Assembly: GCA_035606695.1 (NCBI GenBank)
Contig: DATNEW010000020.1
Coordinates: 124,001 to 188,000, forward strand
Origin: Gemmatimonadaceae bacterium
GTDB taxonomy: Bacteria > Gemmatimonadota > Gemmatimonadetes > Gemmatimonadales > Gemmatimonadaceae
Direction of reading: 5' to 3'
Length of the DNA: 64,000 bases
The notes under the pieces are model-generated. The model was not told where the DNA came from and made no database searches. It worked only from the letters and a program-made list of their open reading frames with translations. Shown here one piece after another: positions 21,590-29,013 of the stretch. The number at the start of each line of letters is the position of its first letter. Position 1 is the first letter of the stretch. A program made the translations under genes and the position numbers.

Positions 21590-22977
21590 GCGCCTGGCGT
21601 TGGGAGTTGGGCGATGGGCGGCCCCGCCTCCCCTCGGACGCGAGGGTTCTGACGCGCGAACAGTCGCAGGAGCTCATCGAGCGCGCTATAAAGTTCTCGA
21701 AAGCCGACTCCATCCAGGTGAACCTTGGCGGCGGATACGCGGCCAACGTTCGCTTTGCCGACAATCGCATTTCCACCGCCGGTGGCGTCGCGACCGCGAA
21801 CCTCACCATTCAGAGCTCGTTCGGCCCGAAGCACTCGGTCGTCTCGACGAACGACTTCACGGACGCGGGACTCGAGCGCGCGGTTCGCCAATCGGAGGCT
21901 CTCGCGAAACTCGCCCCCGACGATCCCGAGGCGATGCCGCCACTCGGTCCCCAGCAATACGAGAACGTCACCGCGTACTTCGACTCGACTGCGAACCTCG
22001 GCCCCGAGGGACGCGCGGAAGCGGCGCGCGTGGCGATCGATCCGTGCCGCGCGGCGGGCGATCTCAAGGCCGCCGGCTTTCTGCAAACCGGTATCGGCGC
22101 CGGCGCCGTCGGCAACAGCGCGGGGTTGTTCGCGTATCAATCGGGAACGTCGACGAACTATACGCTCACCGTACGCACCGCCGACGGCACAGGTTCAGGC
22201 TGGGCAGGCGCGGATCATCCCGACTGGTCGCAGCTCGATGTGAAAGGCGTCGCGCAACGCGCCATCGACAAAGCGCGCTCGTCGCGGAATCCCGTCGCGA
22301 TCGAACCCGGCCGCTACACCGTGATTCTCGAACCACAGGCGGTCGGCGATCTCGTGCAGTTGCTGGCCTTTTCACTCTCCGCGCGCGCCGCGGATGAGGG
22401 ACGAAGCGCCTTCTCGAAGCCGGGCGGCGGAACGAAGATCGGCGAGAAGATCACTGACGAGCGTGTCACACTCTTCGCCGATCCCGCCGATCCACAGTTG
22501 CTCAGCAACACGTTCGACGGACAGGGCCTGCCGTCTCACCGCGTCGTGTGGATCGAGAACGGCGTGCTGAAGCGCCTCACCTACGGGCGCTTCTGGGCAA
22601 AGAAGAAGAATCAGGAGCCGGATGCCGGCACGAACGCCGTGAAGCTCGCGGGCGGAACGCAAACGACCGAGGAGCTGATCGCGTCGACGCCGCGCGGCGT
22701 ACTCGTCACGCGCTTGTTCTACCTACGTCAGGTCGATCCACGCACCGTGCTCTACACCGGACTCACGCGCGACGGCACGTTCCTGATCGAAAACGGCAAA
22801 GTTTCCAAGTCGATCAAGAACTTCCGCTTCAACGAATCGCCGCTGCTCATGCTGAACAATCTCGAGGGGCTCGGCCGCGCCGAACGCGTCGCGGGAACGG
22901 AATCCGGCGGCGACGTCGTGATGCCGTCACTCAAGATTCGCGACTTCAATTTCACGAGCCTGTCCGACGCCGTTTGA
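21586..22977 (+). CDS. TldE/PmbA-family protein, partner of TldD
   Basis: A 463-residue protein of the PmbA/TldE type. It lacks the HExxxH zinc motif, as expected for the non-catalytic partner. Family features include the N-terminal VNLGGGYAANVRFADNRI, the central ADHPDW region and the C-terminal segment with NGKVSKSIKNFRF and LGRAERV. The ATG at 21586 has a GGGGAGG ribosome-binding site and overlaps the tldD stop. The first 20 or so residues (AWRWELGDGRPRLPS) are encoded by a copy of the dispersed GCGTTGGG...GGGCGATGGGCG repeat, so the extreme N-terminus is not original protein sequence. It has no signal peptide, so it either stays in the cytoplasm or is co-exported with its Tat-targeted partner. 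Confidence 0.9.
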   Translation: MSAWRWELGDGRPRLPSDARVLTREQSQELIERAIKFSKADSIQVNLGGGYAANVRFADNRISTAGGVATANLTIQSSFGPKHSVVSTNDFTDAGLERAVRQSEALAKLAPDDPEAMPPLGPQQYENVTAYFDSTANLGPEGRAEAARVAIDPCRAAGDLKAAGFLQTGIGAGAVGNSAGLFAYQSGTSTNYTLTVRTADGTGSGWAGADHPDWSQLDVKGVAQRAIDKARSSRNPVAIEPGRYTVILEPQAVGDLVQLLAFSLSARAADEGRSAFSKPGGGTKIGEKITDERVTLFADPADPQLLSNTFDGQGLPSHRVVWIENGVLKRLTYGRFWAKKKNQEPDAGTNAVKLAGGTQTTEELIASTPRGVLVTRLFYLRQVDPRTVLYTGLTRDGTFLIENGKVSKSIKNFRFNESPLLMLNNLEGLGRAERVAGTESGGDVVMPSLKIRDFNFTSLSDAV

Positions 22978-22995
22978 CGGCGTGAAACGCGACGG

Positions 22996-23451
22996 TCAGA
23001 CCAGCGCTTCGGTCTGGCCCTCGCTCTCGCCGAGCTCGCTTGCGTCGGGCTCGACGGAATGACGAGGCGTCTGAACGCCCAGCAGCCGCAGGTATGCATC
23101 GATGCGGCGCACGAGCTCTCTGGGGCTGATCGGCTTCAGCATATAGCCGTCGAAGCTCGCGTCGCCGCCCAGATCAGCGGTCGAATCGATCCGCGCCGAG
23201 AATGCCACGAGCGGAATGCGGTGCGTCGCGGGATCGGACTTGAGCATGCGGCTCGCTTGCCAACCGTCGAGTCCCGGCAGCCCAATGTCCATGAGTACCA
23301 GGCTGGGCTGACACTCCCGCGTCACGCGGACGGCCTCGACGCCGTTCGTCGCCTCTTTCACCTCGTAGCCGAAGTGCTGCAGGATCAAGCCGTAAACGCG
23401 GCGAGTATCCTCATTGTCTTCGGCGAGCACGACGAGCGGTCTGGAGCGCAT
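22996..23451 (-). CDS. Single-domain response regulator (CheY-like)
   Basis: A 151-residue protein that is almost entirely a receiver domain. Acidic residues EDNED (11-15), the phospho-acceptor Asp55 in VLMDIGLPG, and the conserved Lys106 in YMLKP are all present. There is no DNA-binding output domain; the last 25 residues are a short acidic tail. It probably transmits phosphate signals by protein contact. No histidine kinase is adjacent; the nearest is the MHYT kinase at 33251-34852. It lies tail-to-tail with the tldD/E operon, 18 bases away, and head-to-head with the sigma factor operon. The ATG at 23451 is preceded by a weak GAAGG. Confidence 0.92.
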   Translation of the reverse strand: MRSRPLVVLAEDNEDTRRVYGLILQHFGYEVKEATNGVEAVRVTRECQPSLVLMDIGLPGLDGWQASRMLKSDPATHRIPLVAFSARIDSTADLGGDASFDGYMLKPISPRELVRRIDAYLRLLGVQTPRHSVEPDASELGESEGQTEALV

Positions 23452-23695
23452 CCTTCTATCCCGTGACGGTGCAACTGTTTGCGATCCGGTCGTTGAGTAC
23501 TAAATGCACTTTCCAGACCCTCACGTACATTTCGCGAAGTGACCGCCGCATTTCGCGTCCGGTTAGGCCGACGTTAGCCCGCCCGAGGCCCTTCTGACCC
23601 CGCGTTTTCTGCCCAAGCCCGCCCAGGCCGCCGGCCTTGATTCCCGAACCATCGTCCGCGCCAAGCTCGGCGACATCGACGCGTTCACGGAGATC

Positions 23696-24181
23696 GTGGA
23701 CGCGTACTATGCGCGCTGTCTTCGTTTCGCGCGCGCCATGCTTCGAAATCCCGACGAAGCCGAGGATATGGTGCAGGACACGTTCGTGCGGCTGTATCGC
23801 GCGCTGCCGCGCTATGAGGAACGCCAACGGTTCGAGTCGTGGCTGTTTCAAATTCTTGGCAACTGCTGCCGCACGGCGAACACCGTGCAGCATCGCGAGA
23901 CGCGGCGTACCATCGCCGACGAGAATGCGGTGCTCCATCTGGCGGCGGACGACGACACGGCGCGCGCCGCGGAATCGGCGTGGAGCGATACGGTGCGCCG
24001 CGCGCTTGCCGAGCTTCCCGAATACAATCGAGAGATTTTTCTGCTGCACTACATCGAAGGATTCTCATACGAGGAGATCGCGCGCATGACCGGCGTGCGG
24101 CAGTCCGCGTTGAAGATGCGCGTGAAGCGCGCGAGCGATGCGCTGCGTTCGCGACTTGCCTCGTGGGCGGAGCGCGAATGA
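23696..24181 (+). CDS. ECF-type RNA polymerase sigma factor
   Basis: A sigma-70 family protein with region 2 (FARAMLRNPDEAEDMVQDTFVRLYRAL) and region 4 (LAELPEYNREIFLLHYIEGFSYEEIARMTGV, then a RVKRASDALRSRL helix). The GTG at 23696 gives 161 residues but cuts region 2.1 short. In-frame translation upstream gives a good region 2 start (AKLGDIDAFTEIVDAYY, from about 23660) but contains no ATG, GTG or TTG. CTG 23594 with GAGG five bases upstream, giving 195 residues, or CTG 23609 are the best true starts. It overlaps the next gene by four bases (ATGA), and that gene encodes its likely anti-sigma partner. Confidence 0.85.
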   Translation: MDAYYARCLRFARAMLRNPDEAEDMVQDTFVRLYRALPRYEERQRFESWLFQILGNCCRTANTVQHRETRRTIADENAVLHLAADDDTARAAESAWSDTVRRALAELPEYNREIFLLHYIEGFSYEEIARMTGVRQSALKMRVKRASDALRSRLASWAERE

Positions 24182-24780
24182 GCGACGATCAGGATCCGCT
24201 CGTTCTCCGGGCGATCGACGAGCTGCGCCGCTTGCCGTCCGTCGAGCGGTCGGCGGTCGAGCGCGTCGTCTCGGCCGCGGCCGCCGCGCGCGTCGCGCCG
24301 AGCGATGACGATATTGTCATCGCGCCGCCGCGTGGCCGTGGTGCACGCTGGTGGGTGACGGGTGCGATCGCCGCGGGCGCGGTCGTCGTGGGTTTCGTGT
24401 TGAATGAATCCGTGCGTCCCGCGTCGCGTGACGTCGCGCAGGCGCCGCCGGCGTCGCTGCAGAAGGGAGTCGTGTACGCCAACACCTCGCCGGCCGAGCG
24501 TGAGGCGATGCCCGTGCTGCAACAGTTCGTCTTCAACGATCGTTCGGCGCATCGCGTGTCGGTGGTGGGCGACTTCAACGAATGGGCGCCGACGGCGTCG
24601 CCAATGACGCGTTCGTCCGACGGCGACATGTGGTCGGTGACCGTACCCATTCTTCCGGGGCGGCATACCTTCGGATTCATGGTTGACGACTCGATCTTCG
24701 TGCTCGATCCGCGCTTCCCGAAAGTTCGCGATCCCGATCTCGGCACCGAGGAATCCGTCGTCATCGTCGGACGGCCATGA
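24178..24780 (+). CDS. Single-pass membrane protein with AMPK-type carbohydrate-binding (CBM48) domain; putative anti-sigma factor
   Basis: A 200-residue protein. Residues 1-50 are soluble and acidic, 58-77 are one transmembrane helix, and about 113-198 form an AMPK/isoamylase-type glycogen-binding domain outside the membrane, with VVGDFNEW (129-136), MWSV, LPGRHTFGFMVDD and a DPDLGTEESVV close, all typical of CBM48. It has no zinc anti-sigma motif (HxxxCxxC). Overlap with the sigma gene and the inside-out topology suggest that the short cytoplasmic part holds the sigma factor while the outer domain senses a glucan; this is inference. It also overlaps the next gene by four bases. Confidence 0.82.
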   Translation: MSDDQDPLVLRAIDELRRLPSVERSAVERVVSAAAAARVAPSDDDIVIAPPRGRGARWWVTGAIAAGAVVVGFVLNESVRPASRDVAQAPPASLQKGVVYANTSPAEREAMPVLQQFVFNDRSAHRVSVVGDFNEWAPTASPMTRSSDGDMWSVTVPILPGRHTFGFMVDDSIFVLDPRFPKVRDPDLGTEESVVIVGRP

Positions 24781-25481
24781 AAACGATGTGGCTCGCGTGC
24801 GTGCTCGTCGCCGCGGCGCTTCGCCCGGCGGCGGGTCAGGATATTCCCGCCGGCATCGACGCCCAGGCGACCGTGCAGCTCGAGCGCATCGTGCAGGATG
24901 CGCGTGCGCAGGGACTCCCCGCCGAGCGAATTCTGGCGAAGGTGCATCGCGGCGTGAACACGAAAGTGCCCTCGGCGCGCATCGTCACGGCGGCGCAGGC
25001 CGTCGCGGTGCGTTTGGTCCAGGCGCGCGATGCGCTCGCGCCGGCACCCACGGAGGCGGACATTCTCGCCGGCGAAGATGCGCTGAGCTTCGGCATTTCG
25101 ATGGCCGTACTGCGCACCGTTCGGCTCGCGAGCCCCGACCGTCCAGTTGCGGTGCCGCTCGGCGTCTTGACGCAACTCGTCGCGAATCACGTGTCGCCCG
25201 AGCGCGCGACGAGCATCGTCATCGACCTGATGCGCCGCGGCATTCCAGATGTTCAATTATCGCAGTTCATTCGCGATGTGAACCAGGACGTCGCGCTCGG
25301 AGGAGCGCCGGACAAATCGGTGGACATCCGGTGGCGCGGCCTGGTGCCGCAGATCGGACCGCCCGGCTCGTTCGGCATCGGCAGCGGAGACAAGGTGACC
25401 GTGCCGGCGGCGACCACGACGCCGGGACCGCCGGGGACGGGGCAGCCGGCGCCAAAACCGCCGCCGAAGAAGAAGCCATAG
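24777..25481 (+). CDS. Secreted protein of unknown function in the sigma/CBM48 operon
   Basis: A 234-residue protein with a short signal peptide ending RPAAGQ (about residue 21). The mature part is mostly helical, rich in alanine, valine and arginine (DAQATVQLERIVQDARAQGL, then several further helices). It ends in a proline- and lysine-rich low-complexity tail (last 20 residues: repeated PKPP-like text). I do not recognise the family. The start overlaps the previous stop, so it is translated with the sigma factor and the CBM48 membrane protein. Its periplasmic position suggests that it takes part in whatever the operon senses or builds. Confidence 0.7.
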   Translation: MKTMWLACVLVAAALRPAAGQDIPAGIDAQATVQLERIVQDARAQGLPAERILAKVHRGVNTKVPSARIVTAAQAVAVRLVQARDALAPAPTEADILAGEDALSFGISMAVLRTVRLASPDRPVAVPLGVLTQLVANHVSPERATSIVIDLMRRGIPDVQLSQFIRDVNQDVALGGAPDKSVDIRWRGLVPQIGPPGSFGIGSGDKVTVPAATTTPGPPGTGQPAPKPPPKKKP

Positions 25482-25506
25482 CGCTTGTACACAATTATGT
25501 TGGAGG

Positions 25507-26634
25507 ATGCGCCCTGGCCGGCTCGTCCTCCTTCTGCTCGCGGTTGCGTGCTCGTTCGCGCCTGCGCTCACCGGCGCGCAGACGCGAACGATCGATCTCG
25601 GCGTCTCGCATGTCAGTCAAACGAACATGGAGCCTGGCTCGGCACTGACGCTCGGCGGAACGTTCGACGCGACCCTGCCGCGCGGCTGGGTGCGATCGAG
25701 CGCACTCGCTGTACTCGGGTTGCAAGCGTCGGCGAGTGCGCAGTTCATGATCGCGGGGTCGGCCGACTTGCGATCGACGGGATCGATGCGGCCGTTCGTG
25801 TCGGCCAGCGGCGGCGCGTTCGCGGTGAACGGATCGGGCGCGTCGGCGAGCGGTGATCTTTCCGCCGGTGTTCGGTATGCCACGGGCCGATACGGCGTCT
25901 CGTTCTCGGGCGCGGGCGGCGCGATGTCGCACCAGAGCGCATCGAGCACTCTGCTGCGTGCGCAATCGGATGCGTGGGTCGCGATCGGTTACGAGCAGTT
26001 CGGCGCCGAGGCGTCGGTAACGTCGAGCGGTGCGCGATATGACCCGCTCGCGCATCTCAACGGGCAAGGAAGTGCGCAACAGTATTTCGACGCCGCTGGT
26101 TCGTGGCGTCACGAGCAGGGGCCGTTCGCGGTTGGCGTCGCGGTTGGTGCACGCAACGAGACCGTCGCGTTGCGGGGCGGCGTGTGGCATTCGGTCGACG
26201 CCGAGCTGTGGTTGAGGCCTGGACTGGCGCTCGTCGTGAGTGGGGCGAATACGCTGGCCGACGTACTGCGCGGCATTCCGCGCACCACGGTGACGACCGT
26301 GGCGTTCCGGTTTGCGTCGCGGCCGCACGTGGCGATCGCGAGGGCGTCGGCGCGTGACGGTCCGCGGATGTCGGTGTTGGTGAGCGGCGAGTCGCGGCGC
26401 ATTCAGGTGGCCGGCGTGCGTGCGGAGCGCGTGGAGCTGATGGCGGACTTCACGGAGTGGGATCCGGTGGTGCTCGATCGCGATGCGGCGGGGTGGCATC
26501 TGGATCGCGCGGTGGCGCCGGGCCCCCATCGCGTGGTAATCCGCGTGAACGGCGGCGACTGGATCGTCCCCGCGAACCTGCCGCGTGCCGAAGATGATTT
26601 CGGGGGCCAGGTCGGTTTAATTACAATTCCATAA
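25507..26634 (+). CDS. Putative outer-membrane beta-barrel with C-terminal CBM48-like domain
   Basis: A 375-residue secreted protein with a signal peptide ending TGAQ (about residue 25). Residues about 27-285 are glycine/serine/alanine-rich alternating strands typical of a beta-barrel (SASAQFMIAGSADLRSTG, then many similar hairpins). The last 75 residues repeat the pattern of the CBM48 domain of the gene two positions upstream: VELMADFTEWDP, then GWHLDRAVAPGPHRVVIRVNG and a DDFGGQ close. So two proteins of the operon carry the same kind of binding domain. The ATG has GGAGG directly against it, too close to work as a ribosome-binding site. An AT-rich hairpin covers the stop codon. Confidence 0.72.
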   Translation: MRPGRLVLLLLAVACSFAPALTGAQTRTIDLGVSHVSQTNMEPGSALTLGGTFDATLPRGWVRSSALAVLGLQASASAQFMIAGSADLRSTGSMRPFVSASGGAFAVNGSGASASGDLSAGVRYATGRYGVSFSGAGGAMSHQSASSTLLRAQSDAWVAIGYEQFGAEASVTSSGARYDPLAHLNGQGSAQQYFDAAGSWRHEQGPFAVGVAVGARNETVALRGGVWHSVDAELWLRPGLALVVSGANTLADVLRGIPRTTVTTVAFRFASRPHVAIARASARDGPRMSVLVSGESRRIQVAGVRAERVELMADFTEWDPVVLDRDAAGWHLDRAVAPGPHRVVIRVNGGDWIVPANLPRAEDDFGGQVGLITIP

Positions 26635-26642
26635 TTGTAATT
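26619..26642. repeat. AT-rich perfect hairpin over a stop codon
   Basis: AATTACAATT (26619-26628) pairs perfectly with AATTGTAATT (26633-26642) around the loop CCAT. It is A+T-rich in a G+C-rich region and overlaps the TAA stop of the beta-barrel/CBM48 gene. It could end transcription weakly or be a regulator site. Confidence 0.6.
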
Positions 26643-26683
26643 TGATCATAAGGCACTGGATGCGTCTGCCTTTGCACTCACGG

Positions 26684-26717
26684 CCAACGCCCATCGCCCA
26701 ACGCCCAGCGCCAACCC
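26684..26717. repeat. Dispersed AACGCCCATCGCCCAACGCCC repeat
   Basis: Tandem near-copies of CCAACGCCC/CCATCGCCC fill this stretch. The same family occurs at 21594-21620 (inverted, inside tldE) and 40240-40304. Confidence 0.75.
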
Positions 26718-26753
26718 CTTGACGCCCCGCGCCCCCGCGATACCTTCCACCGC

Positions 26754-26848
26754 ACGCGGCGATTTCTCCCGATTTGACGGGCCGCGTACCGAGGCCGCAG
26801 GCCTCGCGGACACCCGTCTAAGTCGTGGCTGATGCAACGGCCCGCGAC
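26754..26848 (+). promoter_or_regulatory. Structured metK leader, candidate SAM-sensing riboswitch
   Basis: ACGCGGC (26754-26760) can pair with GCCGCGT (26781-26787). GACGG (26776-26780), inside that loop, can pair with CCGTC (26814-26818) beyond it, forming an H-type pseudoknot. A GAGGCC-GCA-GGCCTC hairpin (26791-26805) stands in the third loop. GATTT follows the first strand directly (26761-26765) and GATTTGA recurs at 26771-26777, as in loop 1 of SAM-II riboswitches. The SAM-II GCTAAA element is not matched exactly (CTAAG at 26818-26822). GTCG (26822-26825) and GGC (26827-26829) can pair with CGAC (26845-26848) and GCC (26840-26842), which would break the terminator stem. The class is an inference. 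Confidence 0.5.
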
Positions 26849-26875
26849 GAACGAAGTCGGGGCCGTTTTCATTTT
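26836..26875 (+). terminator. Intrinsic terminator in the metK leader
   Basis: AACGGCCC (26836-26843) pairs with GGGCCGTT (26860-26867), and CGAC (26845-26848) with GTCG (26856-26859), with one bulged G. The stem is followed by TTTTCATTTTC. It ends about 35 bases before the metK start, so metK is probably controlled by attenuation. Confidence 0.75.
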
Positions 26876-26910
26876 CAGAGCGCTGGACTCAGCGCGGAGA
26901 GACCCTCGGT

Positions 26911-27996
26911 ATGAGCTCGTATACGTTCAGCTCGGAATCGGTCAGCGAAGGACACCCCGACAAGGTCTGCGACTTCATCGCCGACTCGATTCTCGACGCC
27001 CACCTCGCCGGTGATGCCAACAGCCGCGTCGCGTGCGAGGTGCTCTGCAAGAGTGGCCAGGTCGTGCTCGCCGGGGAGATCACGTCGCGCACCGACGTGG
27101 ACTACGAAAAGATCGCGCGCAACGCGATCCGCGAGATCGGCTACACCGATCCGAGTGAGGCGTTCAACGCCGACGGCGTGAAGGTGATTCAGTTCATCAG
27201 CAAGCAGTCGGGCGACATCGCGATGGGCGTGGACACCGGCGGCGCCGGCGACCAGGGCATCATGTTCGGCTACGCCAGCGACGAGACGCCCGAGCTCATG
27301 CCGCTGCCCGTACAGCTGGCGCATCGCCTCGCGCAGCGCATCTCAACCGGCCGCAAGAAGGGCGAGCGCACCTGGCTTCGCCCCGACTCAAAGACGCAGG
27401 TCAGCGTCCGCTACGAGAACAATCAGCCGGTGCGGGTCGAGACCGTGCTGGTGTCGACGCAGCACACCGCCGAGGCGTCGCAGTCGGAGATTCGCGATTA
27501 CGTCGCGAGCTGCCTCGCGCCCGAGGTGCTTGGGTCGTGGTTCGGCCCGCACGTCGAGATTCTCGTGAATCCCACAGGCCAGTTCATCGAAGGCGGCCCC
27601 TCGGCTGACTGTGGCGTGACGGGTCGCAAGATCATCGTCGACAGTTACGGCGGCATGGGCCGGCACGGCGGCGGCGCGTTCAGCGGTAAGGATCCGTCGA
27701 AGGTGGATCGGAGCGGCGCGTACTTTGGCCGCTTCGTCGCGCGGCAGGTCGTGAAGAACGGCTATGCGAAGCGCGCCGAAGTGCAGGTGGCGTACGCGAT
27801 CGGTCGTGCCGAGCCGGTGTCGGTGCGCGTGGATACGTTCGGGACAGGCGATGCGAGCGCGGCCGAGGAATTCATTCGGACGTTCGACTATCGCCCGGCG
27901 GCGATGATCGAGCGGCTCGAGCTGCGGAAGCCGATCTATCGCCAGACGACGAACTATGGTCACTTCGGCAAGCAGGGTTTGAGCTGGGAAGCGTAG
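26911..27996 (+). CDS. metK: S-adenosylmethionine synthetase
   Basis: A 361-residue cytoplasmic enzyme that makes S-adenosylmethionine from methionine and ATP. Visible motifs are SEGHPDK (ATP and methionine site), GAGDQGIMFGYA, the DSYGGMGRHGGGAFSGKDPSKVDRS block (split here as GGGAFSGKD, the P-loop-like signature) and the C-terminal YGHFGK. It is shorter than the usual 380-400 residues; the shortening is spread over surface loops and all active-site segments are present. GGAGAG stands nine bases upstream of the ATG. A structured leader with an intrinsic terminator precedes it and a strong terminator follows, so metK is probably monocistronic. It fits the methyl-cycle theme set by ahcY and the SahR-like regulator about 16 kb away. 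Confidence 0.97.
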   Translation: MSSYTFSSESVSEGHPDKVCDFIADSILDAHLAGDANSRVACEVLCKSGQVVLAGEITSRTDVDYEKIARNAIREIGYTDPSEAFNADGVKVIQFISKQSGDIAMGVDTGGAGDQGIMFGYASDETPELMPLPVQLAHRLAQRISTGRKKGERTWLRPDSKTQVSVRYENNQPVRVETVLVSTQHTAEASQSEIRDYVASCLAPEVLGSWFGPHVEILVNPTGQFIEGGPSADCGVTGRKIIVDSYGGMGRHGGGAFSGKDPSKVDRSGAYFGRFVARQVVKNGYAKRAEVQVAYAIGRAEPVSVRVDTFGTGDASAAEEFIRTFDYRPAAMIERLELRKPIYRQTTNYGHFGKQGLSWEA

Positions 27997-28016
27997 AATT
28001 CTTCACTCCACAAATG

Positions 28017-28048
28017 AACGGAGCCGCCAGCTGGCGGCTCCGTTTTTT
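28017..28048 (+). terminator. Rho-independent terminator of metK
   Basis: A perfect palindrome (arms AACGGAGCCGCC and GGCGGCTCCGTT, loop AGCT) is followed by six Ts on the plus strand. It lies 20 bases after the metK stop. On the minus strand no comparable T-run follows. Confidence 0.92.
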
Positions 28049-28053
28049 GCTTT

Positions 28054-28072
28054 CGCCCATACGCCCATACGC
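28054..28072. repeat. CGCCCATACGCCCATACGCC repeat
   Basis: Two tandem copies of CGCCCATA abut the stop codon of the minus-strand gene at 28073. Longer copies of the same family are at 58956-59017. Confidence 0.7.
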
Positions 28073-28960
28073 CTACTTCAACGCCCGAACCGCCGACAGC
28101 TTATTCGTCGCCTTGTCGAGTGTGTACTCGATGAGATTCCCCGCCTGATCCTTCACCTGCCGAACGACCTGGCCCGCCGCATTGGTCGTTTCCTTGAGCA
28201 CCGGGAGGTTGAGGATACTGCCGACGGTCTTCTGCGCGATCACTTTGCCGGCTGCCGACAACGTCTTGTCGACGAGTGAGCCCGTCGCCTGATCGACGAC
28301 ATGCTGAAGGACGTTGCCATTGGCGAGCTTCGTGGTGCTGAGCAACAAGCCTTGTACCGCACCGACGACGTTGCCGACCACGCCACCAACCGCGCCGCCC
28401 GCATTCGCGAGCGTACCAGTGAGCGCGGTGACCACCTCGGGGTGATTGTCCACGAACGTCAACGTTTGATCCACCACGTGCACCACGTCGTCGAGGTCCA
28501 CGAGGAGGAGCGCGCGGGCGCGTACATCCTGAATCGTGAGGTCGACGTTGCCGATCAACACGTCGGCGCCGGCCGATATGTGCAGGAGGTTCGACACCTG
28601 CGCATTCAGCGCGATGTGCGCCGTGACGCTATCCACCTTCAGAAAGATGCGCTCGACGCAGAGATTCGGGATGTCGAGCACCACGTCGAACTCGGGATAC
28701 TCGTGCGAGCGCGCGGTGCCGCCCGTGATCCGGTTGGCGGCCCCGCTCGCCGAGTCGAGTCCGACGGCGCGTTGGAACGTTCGCCCGCTGTCCGGCCCGA
28801 CACACGCCACGTGCATGTTTCGCGTGCCTTGCAACCGTTGAGTATTCTGTGAATTCGTCGCGGGCGTTTGCGAGTAGAGCGCGGTCGACGAGAGGGCGCC
28901 GGTCGCAATCGCGACGGTGCACGCTCTCAGGCATCGGGTGGAGACACGTGAGATACGCAT
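28073..28960 (-). CDS. Secreted protein of unknown function, paralogue of the 29619-30101 product
   Basis: A 295-residue protein with a signal peptide (about 1-31, ending LYSQ). Residues about 95-185 align without gaps to the product of 29619-30101, with about 37 identities over 88 positions by hand alignment (shared core DVVLDIPNL, AHIALN, ISAGADV, VDLDDVVHVVD). A glycine/valine-rich hydrophobic stretch (about 195-215) and a C-terminal part with repeated DKTLSAAGK, DKATNKLSA motifs follow. No known family. The start at 28960 has CGGGAG nine bases upstream. It is divergent from a lipoprotein gene, with only 53 bases between. Confidence 0.72.
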   Translation of the reverse strand: MRISRVSTRCLRACTVAIATGALSSTALYSQTPATNSQNTQRLQGTRNMHVACVGPDSGRTFQRAVGLDSASGAANRITGGTARSHEYPEFDVVLDIPNLCVERIFLKVDSVTAHIALNAQVSNLLHISAGADVLIGNVDLTIQDVRARALLLVDLDDVVHVVDQTLTFVDNHPEVVTALTGTLANAGGAVGGVVGNVVGAVQGLLLSTTKLANGNVLQHVVDQATGSLVDKTLSAAGKVIAQKTVGSILNLPVLKETTNAAGQVVRQVKDQAGNLIEYTLDKATNKLSAVRALK

Positions 28961-29013
28961 GACGCGGCTCCCGTTGCAGGAGTCGTGCGCGCACCGCGGA
29001 CAGGGCACGGAAG

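Noticed and set aside
26881-26910. SAM/SAH or SAM-I riboswitch directly before metK
   Set aside because: The 35 bases after the terminator contain only the ribosome-binding site, and no SAM-I kink-turn or long four-way junction is visible further upstream.
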